Assembly (NCBI GenBank): GCA_964020155.1
Contig: OZ026546.1
Location: 7,072,379 to 7,136,378, forward strand
DNA: 64,000 nt
Direction of reading: 5' to 3'
Origin: Chondrilla cf. caribensis
Lineage: Eukaryota > Porifera > Demospongiae > Chondrillida > Chondrillidae
Below, in pieces: positions 52,782-64,000 of this stretch. A program made the translations under genes and the position numbers. The notes beneath the pieces are model-generated. The model searched no databases, was not told the origin of the DNA, and saw nothing but the letters and a program-made list of their open reading frames with translations. The stretch's first letter is position 1. Every line of letters starts with the position of its first letter.

Positions 52782-52791
52782 GGGGATTCCC
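52782..52791 (-). promoter_or_regulatory. kappa-B-like site upstream of G4
   Basis: GGGGATTCCC, 147 bp before the ATG, same block as G3 and G15. TATA-like ATTATAAATC at 52681-52690, about 50 bp before the ATG. Confidence 0.6.
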
Positions 52792-53247
52792 TTATACACT
52801 AGGCTGTATCATGGAACTAAAATTGCGAAGCGGATATGGATGGAACAGTGTAGTAGCTCTTTTACCCTTAATTTGCTTCAAGGGACATCTGTAGTCGAGT
52901 ATATGCACACACTGTCTGCCTGTCTCAATACAAGTAAACAATTCAGTAGTCTATAATCAGATAAACATTTAGCCAAGGGAGTATACCTCAATACACCACA
53001 CTGCTGCAACCCAAAGATGGTTAATTCAATACAATAAATCTTGATCATGTGCTATATTTTATGAAATACAAATACTGTACATGTATGAGAAATGAGAGAT
53101 GTACAAATGATCACACACGTACTACAAAAATTCATAGCATAATACGTAATATCATGTATGTCTGGGAAATTGAAAACTTGAAAACAAGAGATGTACAAAT
53201 GATGTTAATAATGTGTCTGTTAATAATATGTTAATAAAGGTGATTTA

Positions 53248-53602
53248 TCACAAATTAGCATAAACAGGTTTGGTTTCGCTGATGTGTGCTTGTCCTATTG
53301 GTTCATAAGCAGGATTAGATGTGAGTTTCATTTCCACTTCTTCAGAATTTGGATTCTGAACCGAACCCTCAATGGTAATGGGCTGATAGGCAGGGTTTGA
53401 TTCCAGTTGTACATGTTTGATTTCAGTTTCAGAATGTGCCTCCACTTCATCATAAACACGGTCTTCTTTCCCGGGGTTTTGTGGTGGACTGTACTCTCTT
53501 GCTACAATCCCAATATAAAGCAGTATATGTATTGTATGCACACTTCAACCACTTACACAATATACACTATAATACTATAATGTAACACAAATACTACTAC
53601 TA

Positions 53603-53669
<67 letters not shown>

Positions 53670-53751
53670 CACACACACATACACACACACACACAGCACA
53701 TACACACATGAACACGTACACGTGCTAGCACGCAGACACACATCCATGCAC

Positions 53752-53799
<48 letters not shown>

Positions 53800-54223
53800 C
53801 ATACTCACACACACACATATCTTATAAGCTGTACAAGTTGAATATAAAAAACTTACTATTCTTCCGGAGCTTCATGTACAAGATCACAACGACGAAGACG
53901 ATGATGATGACAAGGAGAATAGCCACAACCATTCCGATCGCCACACCAACAATGACAGGAGTTGAGTCTGTTGTTGGTAGGGCCTGTGTGGGCTCTGTCA
54001 ACAGAAAAAGACATACAGTATCATAGCTGATAACCTAGCAGTGCAATACGTCAATAACATCAACAGAGATGAAGTGAATGTATGCATGTGCAGTATGTAG
54101 GTCTTATTCAATTCACTCTAATTCATTTTGACTAAGTCTGCTGTACACAGGAATATATATCTTACAGGAGAAAAGTAAAGGCATGCAAGCACACACACAC
54201 AAACAAACAAACACACACACACA

Positions 54224-54263
<40 letters not shown>

Positions 54264-54629
54264 CACACACACACACATACACACACACACACATACACAC
54301 ACACACATGATCCATGTTCATTGACTGCACTCACTCTCACTGTATAACTACCACCACTGAGGACACCTTGGTATGTGGTGGTCACTGGGGAAGACAGTCC
54401 TGATGGAGTAGCAGAGACTACTTGAGTATCAGATTGACAAGTAGAGTGGCCATCTTTAGTGAACTGAAGTTGGAATGAGAACATGCTCCCACTCCTCATC
54501 CTCTCAGTACCAGGATAGTCTGTACTCAGTACAACAGTTACTGTAGTACCATCAGAGGTTGCTTCAGGTCTAGCAGGGTTGGAGGGTCTGCCTATTATGA
54601 AGACGAGGTATAGTCACACACACGCACAT

Positions 54630-54689
<60 letters not shown>

Positions 54690-57600
54690 CATAATATGAC
54701 TACAGACCAACTCACCCAACAGAGGAGTCACTGTCACATCACGTTCTGATGTTCCAAACACATTCTTTACTGAAACTCTAAAGGTGTACTCCCTACCAGC
54801 TTGTAGTCCTGGGATGAACAGGTTGTCACCTTCACGTGATGTATTTGGATGTAGGACTCCATTTCTGTACACTCTGACAACAAGTGTTGGGTCATCAGGA
54901 TCCTCCAGGTTGAGCTTCACTCCAGCACAGCATGTTTGGATGGCACTTGGGTCAAGAGAGGTAGGAGCCATTGTGATGTTTGGAGGATCTGTACAGGGAG
55001 GTCATACACTGCTTTACTGTCAGAGGATACACTTTTCAGACTATAATATATCCAGTGACACAAGAGAGAATTCAACATATTGATAATTCACAGTGACCAT
55101 GTGTTGTAGGGATACATACATTAAAAAGTTATACTATCTTGTAATAGTTAGTATATGTACGTAAATGGCATTGCTATTACCATTGCTATTTTTCTGAGAA
55201 TCCACTCAAAGATACCAACATGGATTTGGAATTGTGTAAGAACTCCAGCTACTGTACGTGTAACTCACTTGGAACAAAGAATTCATAATTGAACTGTTCA
55301 CTCAGTCCAACACTGTTATAAGCAACAATTGTGGCATTGTAGAATACATTCTTAGACAAAGCATATCCATCGGCAACAAAAGATAGTTCTGTGTCAGAAC
55401 TGGTGTACTGGACTCTACTACCATTGATCTCCACCTGCTCAGAATACATAGTGTACATATAAACAACAACAGGCAACCATTTTCTCCCCCTCACCTCATA
55501 GTACATAACCCTCTGTCCACCATCAGTCAATAAAGTGATGTTCACCAAAACACGGGACAAGTTGAGAGCCTTTACTGACACTCTATCAATGATGGGCACT
55601 AATTAGAGTACAAGTCGTGTTGAACCATAGCATTATTTATCATATCATACATATTGTACACACCACACAATCATCACTCAACTACCTGAATCAGGTGTAG
55701 TGAGCACCATCTCTGCTGGTGGACTGGTCCCATATCTGTTCACTGCTATTACTCTCACATTGTAGCTACGACTGTGCCAAAGTTTGGTCAACTGTAGCTC
55801 CAGTCCACTGGTATTGTACATCATTGTCACTGTGTCATTGGTCACATTGATCCTGTAGGTCAGTGGGTTGGGATCACCACCATTGTCCTCTGGGGGACTC
55901 CAGGAGACAGTGGAGGAGAATGACAGAATATTTGAGAAGTTAAGGTCTCTTGGCACAGTGGGTGGAGCTTCCAATAATAGATAAGAGATTCTGTAATCTA
56001 TCTTGCACGTACAACATGCTTTGAATCAGCTCACCAAGTACATTGACAGCTACTTCAGTTCTTACACTCCCAACGGTGTTGTTAACAGTGCAGGAATACA
56101 CTCCTCTCTCCTCCCTCTTAATGGAGGATATAGTCAAGACAAACTCACTGATCCTGGGACCACTCAACTGACTACCATTGAAATAGAACAAGGCTACAGT
56201 GGGTTGTGGGTTGCCAGACACAGGTGTGCAGTTCAGAATGAAGGAATCTCCAGACATGAGACTTTGTGGACTCTCATCAACATTGACAGATGGTGGATCT
56301 GAACAGAAATGATATTGTCATAACACACTTTGACCATGTCCATGAAACAGTACTCACACTGAACATCCAATGTGAAGTTGGCCATATCCATACCAGCTAC
56401 GTTTCTACTGGTAACAATGTATGTACCATTGTCATCTCTGGTAATGTTCCTTATTGTAATGGAGTCCACACTAAGAGTGATCCTGTTATCACTAGCTACC
56501 ACTTGACTGTCCTTTGTCCAGTTGAAGTCAGTAGGAATAGGGCCGGCATCCAATATGAACTGATAAGTGTACACACTTGTACCTTCAGTGACAGTAGTGG
56601 ACAGTGTGTTGTTCAGGGTGTACTCTGGAGAATCTGGAAGGAAGGACATGAGCTGTGTGAGGTCATCAATGTCGGTATCTAATTAATGGAATTCATTGAT
56701 TGATGATAGATGTACTTTATGTCAAAGACTATGACAGTATCACACACACTATTGCTGGAGTAAAGGCTCACATGCTATTGTCAAAGTAGCTGGAGGTTCA
56801 CTCTGTTCAACCTGGATGACTGCACTTACTAATGTCATACAAGACACAGTGACACCATTCAGAGACCTCATCACCGATGTGAGAACTAAAGGAGATCCGT
56901 TAGTACCAATAATTACCCCTCCAGTCCCACTCACAGCTCGGCTGGAACGAATAGTAGTAACCACTTCACTTCCTCTCCTCAGGGTCCATGCTACATTGTA
57001 TGGCTGAGTACCATCGTTCGCTGCACACACAAATGTAGCATTACCTCCTTCTACTACATCTTGACTGGATGGTAGGACGGTGAAGTTGACTGTTTGAGCT
57101 GAAACTATACGGAAATCGATATGTGAACATGTCAGCATGTTAGCATCTGAACAACAACAGTCTGTAGAATAGCTATCGAAACAATAGTCACCAATATCTT
57201 AATATCTCAACTTTGACACAACTGAGTAGCATACAGGTATTATACATGTACTCCGTCCAATCAGGTTACAGGTTTATTTTTCTAGCTAGACTAACTTTAC
57301 TCCCACTCATGATAACAAAATTGATCACCATCAGATTAATATTTAGAATAATCTGATTGTGATCAATTATTCTTTCATTCTTCAGTCTCAGAAGTGATAA
57401 TGAAGACCTACACTGTATGTCCAGGGTAGCACTAGCCAGGTCTCTGCTACCCATCAAATATGTACGAGTGAACCATTGTCTGAATCTTCTAATGGATCAA
57501 ATCTGAACTCAACAGCTGTGCTACCAGCTGAAGTGACACTGAAGTACCTCGGGGAATTCTAAATGTTATTGTTGTCAAGGTAGAGTCTGAAATTCCCAGT

Positions 57601-58655
57601 ATGTACAAGAAGGAAAAGAACATGTAACAGTCAAATTCTGTCCTCTTGCTCCAACAAGAGGTTTTGATTGGAGTGGAAACTTGAGCTGTATGGACACAAA
57701 GAATACCCAGAACAAAAAGGATCCTTCCCAGCAGTAACATTTGCTTCTGCACTCAGTACCTCTATTACAAACTGATACGATTGAAAACACTTCACTATCT
57801 ATCAATATACATTGCTTGCATGGCATGGCAATCCCTGTACACACACTACCTACTATTTTTGTACATTCTATGCTATGGATCAATAAATATTTCCCAAAAC
57901 ATACATTGTCAATCAATATTGTGAATATCTAACAGTAGGTCTTGTTCACAGTTGATAATGTGGGGCAGGATCTTGGGATTGGGTCGTTTTGCGCTATCAT
58001 TCCAAAATAAATGCAATTACATGATAATAAATAATCTCACAACACTCTAGTCGTATGTCAGATCACCCACCCTTCACCGGAAATGAGCAGACAGCACAAA
58101 GAGGAGGCTAACCACATTTCACTACTGCATGGTCTATATTAAGGTGGATGCCATTTAGGTTGACATGTAAGTTGGATTAATTTAGCCTCATAGTATACAT
58201 CTAATGTCAGAGTGAGTGATGAATACATAGGAATCAGTATATCAAGGATACTCTATAACACTGGTCTCATGCACCAGATCCTCTGTCTATGTTGCAATAA
58301 TACACTATGCCTAACCCTCCATTTGTAGTAATAGGAGAGCTGGTTGTGGTCTGCAAGACTGCTACTACAGCACGAGATAGGACAGCCCTAGAGTAGTACA
58401 TGAGAATATATGCCAATATTGATATAGTGTCCATCCCCTGACCACTATCACCAGTCAGGTGAATCAGAATACAATGAATGGTTATTGAGTGCTGCAGTAA
58501 ACCTATTTGCATGCCTTTTTCCATTACTGGCAACCAGCCAAATTGAATTACAGTAACGAAGTCTTACCTCGAGTAACTCGAAACTGAAGTACGCTATTTA
58601 GGACGTAAATGACTTGTATGAACGTCCACGCTGTCTTCCTTGTTGGAGTAGTCAT
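53248..58655 (-). CDS. G3: Ig/FN3 type I membrane protein, M2 start, tail A, with one decayed Ig exon
   Basis: Exons: signal 58568-58655; decayed Ig 57412-57685; Ig 56772-57104; Ig 56358-56633; Ig 56035-56298; FN3-1 55686-55967; FN3-2 in two parts, 55495-55598 and 55269-55434; FN3-3' 54716-54988; FN3-4 54307-54591; membrane 53857-53994; tail A 53248-53501. The 57412 exon aligns to the first Ig of G4 and G13 but shifts frame and has stops. Leaving it out gives 2463 nt, 820 residues, in frame, because both flanking introns are phase 1. FN3-4 is 36 nt shorter than elsewhere: its last 12 codons are replaced by the (GT)n repeat, which still supplies a donor in the same phase. The tail reads NPNSEEV instead of NPNYEEV, losing one tyrosine. 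Likely functional only if the decayed exon is skipped. Confidence 0.75.
53605..53800. repeat. (AC)n microsatellite in the membrane-to-tail A intron of G3
   Basis: Two AC blocks (53605-53695 and 53757-53798) separated by ACACATGAACACG-type sequence, in the same intron as in G2, G4, G10 and G14. Confidence 0.85.
54186..54306. repeat. (AC)n tract that has replaced the end of FN3-4 in G3
   Basis: AC array with AAAC and ATGC interruptions. It meets coding sequence at GGATCAT, 36 nt earlier than in the paralogues. Confidence 0.88.
54606..54686. repeat. (AC)n tract in the FN3-3'/FN3-4 intron of G3
   Basis: About 80 bp, matching the tract at 7034 in G13. Confidence 0.85.
57412..57685 (-). pseudogene. 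Decayed Ig exon within G3
   Basis: Starts well ([17 protein letters not shown]), then needs at least two frame changes to reach the end ([15 protein letters not shown]). Length is 274 nt against 270-273 in the paralogues. The second Ig cysteine region (VFTCTN) is missing. Both splice signals are still present. Confidence 0.8.
58425..58515 (-). pseudogene. Relic of a tau-type Ig exon in G3
   Basis: The sequence TATTGATATAGTGTCCATCC and the following 70 bp match the 3' part of the tau exons of G5 and G11, without a usable frame. It lies between signal and first Ig exon, as in G13. Confidence 0.65.
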
Positions 58656-58801
58656 ACTCAAAACTGACTTCAGGCGTTCACCGAATACTCGAAGCTTATC
58701 ATTATAAATCAACACACTATAGATGTAAGCTGATAACTTCTTAGCTTCCAATCCCGTACTCGATTACCGAATCTGCAAAACAAATACCGCGACCGGTGAT
58801 G

Positions 58802-58811
58802 GGGGATTCCC
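58802..58811 (-). promoter_or_regulatory. kappa-B-like site upstream of G3
   Basis: GGGGATTCCC, 147 bp before the ATG, in the conserved M2 block. Confidence 0.6.
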
Positions 58812-59261
58812 TTATACGCTAGACTACAACATGGATTAGAGTATCTATGGCTGCATCATGGAACTAAAATTGCAGAGCAGATATAGATGGAAAAATGTAT
58901 ACGTATATAGTAGCTCTTGTACTCCTTTGCTTCAGGATAAGTCTGTAGTCGAGTATACACACTGCATGTCTCAATACAAGTAGACACTTCAGTAATGTAG
59001 TCAGATGAACAGTTAGCCAGGGGAGTATACCTCAATACACAACACTGCTGCAACCCATGATGGTTAACTCAATACAATAAATCTTGATCGTGCTCTAAGT
59101 TATGAAGTACAAATACATGTATGAGAGATAGACATGTACAAATGATCACACACGTGCACTACAAAATTCACAGCATAATACATAATATCGCCTGGGGAAT
59201 TGAAAACTTGAAAACAAGAGATGTACAAATGATGTTAATAATGTGTCTAATATGTGATTTA

Positions 59262-59607
59262 TTACAAATTAGCATAAACAGGTTTGGTTTTGCTGATGTG
59301 TGCTTGTCCTATTGGCTCATAAGCAGGATTAGTTGTGAGTTTCATTTCCACTTCTTCATAATTTGGATTCTGAACCGAACCTTCATTGGTAATGGGCTGA
59401 TAGGCAGGGTTTGATTCCAGTTGTACATTTTTAATTTCAGTTTCAGAATGTGTCTCCACTTCATCATAAACACGGTCTTCTTTCCCGGGGTTTTGTGGTG
59501 GACTGTACTCTCTTGCTACAACGCCAATATAAAGCAGTATGTTTTGTATGCACACTTCAACCATTTACACAATATACACTATAATACTATTATGTAACAC
59601 AGCGACA

Positions 59608-59682
<75 letters not shown>

Positions 59683-60180
59683 TACAGCACACACACACGT
59701 ATGCATGTGCATTTGCAAGCACGCAAACATACACCCACACACAACACATGCATTCATACACAAAAAACACACACATAGCACACATACACACACACACAGC
59801 ATACAGTGCACTCACACACATATCTTGTAAGCTGTATGTTATGTTGAATATAAAAAACTCAATATTCTTCCAGAGCTTCAAGTACAAGATCACACAGACG
59901 AAGATGATGATGACAACAAGGAGAATAGCCATTACCACTCCAATCACCACACCAATTATGACAGGAGTTAAGTCTGCTGGCTGTGTGGGTTCTGTCAACA
60001 GAAGAAGACATACAGTATCATAGCTGATAACCTAGCAGTACATCAATATCAACGTACGGAGATGAAGTGAATGTATGCATGTGCAGTATGTAGCTCTTAT
60101 TCAATTCTGTCTAATTCATTTTGATTAAGACTGCTGTACACAGGAATATGTATCTTACAGGAGAAATGTAAGGGCATGCA

Positions 60181-60227
<47 letters not shown>

Positions 60228-62962
60228 GTAACAACAAACTCCTCTGACACAACACTCTCTGATGATCCATGTTCATTGACTGCAGTCACTCTCACTGTAT
60301 AACTACCACCACTGAGGACACCTTGGTATGTGGTGGTCACTGGGAACGACAGTCCTGATGGAGTAGCAGAGACTACTTGAGTATCAGATTGAGCGGTCAT
60401 CTTTAGTGAACTGAAGTTGGAATGAGAACATGCTCCCACTCCTCATCCTCTCAGTACCAGGATAGTCTGTACTCAGTACAACAGTTACTGTAGTACCATC
60501 AGAGGTTACTGTGGGTCTAGCTGGGTTGGAGGGTCTGCCTGGAGAGAAGAGGACATAAATAGAGAAACTGTCATTGACTGTGTGTATTTTATACCAGTAA
60601 TTGTACACATGTACCTAGTAAAGGCTTCAATGTGGTTTGCTGTGTAGTTGATCCAAAGATGTTGCTGACTGTGATATTAGCAGTGTACACAGTTCCAGCT
60701 TGTAGTCCCATGATGTAGAGGGTGTCTCCACTACGTGTGAGGTTACCAGCACTGACCATCTCATAAGATCCATCACTACTGGTGTTCAGGAGAACACTAA
60801 CATCTGATACATCATCAGGATCAGCTAGGTTGAGCCTCACTCCAGCACAACATGTAGTGATGTTGGATGGAGAGAGCTCAGAAGGAGGTGCTGTGATGTT
60901 GGGAGGATCTGTGGATGGGGAGATGAGAGTAGATATGTAGTAATCAAGACAACCACAAACTGACATAATGACAACCACAGTGTCAACACAAACTCACTTG
61001 GTACAGACAGTGTTCCAGTGACTGGTTCACTTGTTCCAATGCTGTTAGTAGCAGTTACTGAGACATCGTAGTCAGTACCTTTAGTCAAATTGAGGTTACC
61101 AACATCTATTGAGACCATGTTGTTGGACACAGTAGAACTATCCGATACCATCACATTATTGACTGAAATCTGATGACAAAAAATGTGAAAATAAAACAAA
61201 CCTTCAGACTGATAGTGTTATACAGTGGGACCTCTCTAATGTAACCCTCTGAAATGTGGAAACCTCTATAATGAAGACACCATTCTGTGTCCCAGTGTAG
61301 TACTGTAGTGTAATAAATGACCTCTGAATTGAGGACACCTCTGTAATAAAAACTACACTTAAGGTCCCAAAGTGTCCTTAATAGAGAGGTTTCACTAAAA
61401 GTTACAACTTACCATAATCAGGTTGATACTCTGTCCTCCATCAGTAAGGAAGGTCACAAATACAGTGATGTTGTTCAAGCTGACTGCACTGGAGGTCACA
61501 TTGTGAATGATGGGCTCTAAATAGAATACAGTATTCATGTATAAGAATACCATGTAATAATACACATTACATGTCAATACACTCACCAGTATCAGAAGTC
61601 TGGAATACACCCACAACTGCTGGTTGACTGGACCCAAACACATTGACTGTTACTAGACTGACAGTATAGTTGGTACTGTGTTGAAGGTTGGTCAACTGTA
61701 GCTCCAGTACACTGGTATTGTACATCATTGTCACTGTGTCATTGGTCACATTGATCCTGTAGGTCAGTGGGTTGGGATCACCACCATTGTCCTCTGGGGG
61801 ACTCCAGGAGACAGTGGAGGAGAATGGTTGAGGGTTGGAGAAGGAGAGGTTTCTTGGTGGAGTGGGCGGAGCTATGTACATGGGATAGCCATACTCAGAA
61901 TCCATTCCAGTAACATACACTACACACACTCACCATTGACAGTGAGATTCACTTCAGCCACATCACTACCAACACTGTTGGATGCATTACAAGAATATGT
62001 TCCTCTTTGCTTTCTTGCTATCGAAGGTATTGTCAGTACATATCCAGTGATGTTAACACTGTCACTGCTATTGGTGATCTCAACACTGTTGAAATAGAAC
62101 CTCACACTAGCTGGGGGATTACTCACTGGAGTACAGTCTAATGTGAAGACACCTCCGGGACTGAGGTTCCTCACTACAGGGACCACACTCAACTCTGGGG
62201 GGTCTGGTGGGGTAGACAAGCACACAATACATTGTCACTACAACACTGGTCAGGTGATGGTTCACTAACGTACACTGAACATCTAGAGTGAAGTTAGCTG
62301 TTCCTGTTCCGACAATGTTTGTACTGAAGACCTGATATGTTCCACTGTCACTTCTCATCACATTGGTTATGGTGATGCTGGTTGCCGTAGTTACAATACG
62401 TCCATTACCACCAGTGTCCACTCCATCCTTTGTCCAGTTGAAGTCAGTAGGTGAGGGAATGGCAGTGAGGTCAAAGGTGTAGGTGTAGTTACCTCCTTCC
62501 ACCACAGTGGTGGGTTGGTCTGTGCTGATGGTGTACTCAGGTGAAACTATAAGCAAATTAGTGAACAGAACCAGTAAGAAAGTATATTATATAATCGATA
62601 ATGTAGTTTTCTTGTTTCTTACTCTGAACAAGTACAGTGAGAGTTGGAGACTGATCTGCAGTGGCCAGATGATCACACCTGAAGACTGTTCCATTGTCAC
62701 TTGAATCAACTGGACCAACAGAGAAGGTTCTCTCGGCTCCATTGGTCACTCCAGGAATAGTAGTATCTTCGACCATGTTTCGGAGGAGAGCTAGAGTATG
62801 TCCATTCGCAGTAGACGTCCCATCAGTACAGGTTATATGGAAGCTCTCTCCTTCTGCTACTACAACTTGTCCTTCTGGAGAAATGGTCACATTCTGAGCT
62901 GAAGAGATGGTCACGATGAACTGGAAAATGATTAATTGGAAAAATAACTTTACAACATCCAT
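59262..62962 (-). CDS. G2: Ig3/FN3-4 type I membrane protein, M1 start, tail A, with 8-nt deletion and broken donor
   Basis: Exons: signal+Ig1 62623-62962; Ig2 62274-62546; Ig3 61934-62203; FN3-1 61587-61871; FN3-2 in two parts, 61413-61516 and 60998-61169; FN3-3 60615-60908; FN3-4 60226-60538; membrane 59863-59991; tail A 59262-59515. It carries every module. FN3-4 lacks 8 nt after FTKDDRS compared with all paralogues, which shifts the frame; restoring the length gives 2442 nt, 813 residues. The membrane-exon donor reads TTGAG instead of GTGAG or GTAAG; a GTGAGT 45 nt further on would keep the phase and add 15 codons. The tail itself is intact (NPAYQPI, NPNYEEV, NPAYEPI, VYANL). Two independent lesions suggest a recent pseudogene, or errors in the sequence. 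Confidence 0.72.
59609..59680. repeat. (AC)n microsatellite in the membrane-to-tail A intron of G2
   Basis: About 70 bp of AC, followed by degenerate ACAC-rich sequence to 59815. Confidence 0.88.
60183..60225. repeat. (AC)n tract abutting the FN3-4 donor of G2
   Basis: 43 bp of AC ending at the exon edge 60226, the shortest such tract in the array. Confidence 0.9.
61221..61397. mobile_element. Tc1/pogo-like MITE in G2
   Basis: Starts TACAGTGGGACCTCTCTAAT and ends AATAGAGAGGTTTCACTA, imperfect inverted repeats with TA at each side. It sits in the intron inside FN3-2. The same intron of G9 reads AGTGTTAAAAGTTAC with no insert, giving an empty site. No transposase. Confidence 0.75.
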
Positions 62963-63364
62963 TGACCAATATCAATTTCACTTGGTAGCTAGCTAGCTAC
63001 ACTTGGTGAATCTGTAAAGTATAGAACAAGAGTATAAGTAGGATAAGAGCGAGTGTCTACATGTATGTTAGTATATATAGACTCCCCAATGTTTACTAGT
63101 AACTTGACAAGAAAACGTTTTCTTAACATGCATTATCTATAAGTATCTATATCTTATACATATTCGCGACTATAGCATCATGATTTAAGTGTTTGGTGAC
63201 GTACCAAAAAGCACGGGAAAATGTGGATCAGGAATCGTCTTCGATCGCGCGGATATTTGGGACACAAAAGAACTTCCAAAGGACGAATACTGTATATACT
63301 ATTCTTCGGATTGATGTCTCGTGGTGAGGCAAATCCTATAATATTATAGACGACCGTTAGAAAA

Positions 63365-63375
63365 GGGAATTCCCC
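63365..63375 (-). promoter_or_regulatory. kappa-B-like site upstream of G2
   Basis: GGGAATTCCCC, about 405 bp before the ATG and only 180 bp from the stop codon of G1, so promoter and 3' flank are tightly packed. A TATATATAG box lies near 63072. Confidence 0.6.
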
Positions 63376-63553
63376 TTTCGTACCGCTTGGCTAGCAAATT
63401 TAGATGTACATGTCAAAAACTAATTAATGCTGGGTGCTACACACGCGATATATTTATACACACAATGTAATTCGATTGCAATCCATGTGTTCAAATGGAG
63501 TTATATAAAACAGTAAAGTTGCTGTATTTGATTCCTCCTTCTCCTTTCCCAGT

Positions 63554-63729
63554 CTACTCTCTCCTTCCTCCTCCAACCTCTTCATATTCAGTAGTTGTAC
63601 CAACATTCACTGCCTCATAAGCTGGGTTCTTCTCCATGGTCATCTCCTGATCAGTCTGTCCAGAAGGAGGCTTCATTTCCATTTCATCATAGACCAGTTC
63701 TGATGTCTTAGCTCCCTTTGGGACGGTGC
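63554..63729 (-). CDS. G1: 3'-terminal tail B exon of a gene beyond the right edge
   Basis: 176-nt exon after a CTTAG acceptor, encoding TVPKGAKTSELVYDEMEMKP and on through MTMEKNPAYEAV and TTEYEEVGGGRRE to the stop. Length and sequence equal the other tail B exons. Its membrane exon would be about 1.1 kb further right by analogy with G7, G12 and G13, outside the window. The sequence 63730-64000 is the matching intron. Confidence 0.88.
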
Positions 63730-64000
63730 CTAAGATGACACAACAAGTTTCACTCAATTTAATACTTGACCAACTTGTTGTAATAGTACCACAGTGTACA
63801 GTGTGTAGTCTTGCCAGCTAGACTATCCCTAACAGGTGCCACTGAGTGCAAAGGGGAAGTGACCGTCCACCCGAAATAGTGGTCAGTTTTCACCTACCAA
63901 ATATGACCCTTCCATTGTTATACCTCCCTAAAACTATGAATCTCGTTTACCCAGATTAGGGTCACTCGGACCTCATTAGTCAATGGTTGCACAACGTGTG

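Noticed and set aside
63440..63470. TATAAATATAT as the G2 core promoter
   Set aside because: It is conserved downstream of every tail B gene, but a start there would put the kappa-B box in the 5' UTR. The TATATATAG box nearer the ATG is at least as good. Cannot be settled without transcript ends.

Overview
The window is eukaryotic: AT-rich, intron-dense, with canonical GT-AG introns. It looks like a marine invertebrate; the compact introns and tandem Ig/FN3 genes suggest a demosponge such as Amphimedon, but that is inference and was not tested. Every convincing gene lies on the minus strand, so genes read from right to left. They form one tandem family of multi-exon Ig/fibronectin-III cell-surface proteins. 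I count 11 substantially complete genes, one 3'-terminal exon of a gene beyond the right edge, a truncated gene at the left, and several relics. Exon coordinates were derived by eye from splice signals. In most genes the exon lengths sum to a multiple of three, which supports the models.

Two promoter/first-exon types alternate. Type M1 starts with MDIVKLL or MDVVKLL and carries signal peptide plus Ig1 in one exon. Type M2 starts with MTTPxRK and has an 88-nt (76 in one copy) signal-peptide exon. Two cytoplasmic-tail exons are shared among the genes. Tail A carries NPAYQPI, NPNYEEV, NPAYEPI and a terminal VYANL. Tail B carries VYDEM, NPAYEAV and EYEEV. From right to left: G1 (63.6 kb to the edge, tail B exon only), G2 (59.3-63.0, M1/A), G3 (53.2-58.7, M2/A), G4 (47.1-52.6, M2/A), G5 (43.3-46.1, M2, no membrane exon), G6 (41.2-41.8, fused pseudogene), G7 (36.8-40.4, M1/B), G8 (30.5-34.2, M1/B), G9 (24.0-29.4, M1/B), G10 (20.5-23.4, M1/A), G11 (15.7-19.8, M2, no membrane exon), G12 (11.1-14.2, M1/B), G13 (5.1-10.0, M2/B), G14 (1.3-3.4, M1/A, truncated), G15 (relic M2 signal exon near 0.6).

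Upstream of each start, including the relics, lies a 9-11-bp palindrome of the kappa-B type (GGGAATTCCCC before M1 genes, GGGGATTCCC before most M2 genes). The intron after the membrane-proximal FN3 exon begins, at the splice donor itself, as a long (GT)n tract in nearly every copy. Almost all introns are phase 1, so exons can be lost or gained without breaking the frame; the paralogues differ in exactly this way. Several copies carry frameshifts, a nonsense codon, broken splice sites or lost tyrosines, as expected in a fast birth-and-death family.

The rest of the window is (AC)n microsatellite, short inverted-repeat elements, an 854-bp foldback, a telomere-repeat-bearing TIR element, a non-LTR-like retroelement fragment and relic exons. 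My reading is a tandem family of candidate innate-immune or self-recognition receptors plus predicted secreted members, possibly under Rel/NF-kB control. The function is inferred from architecture only.
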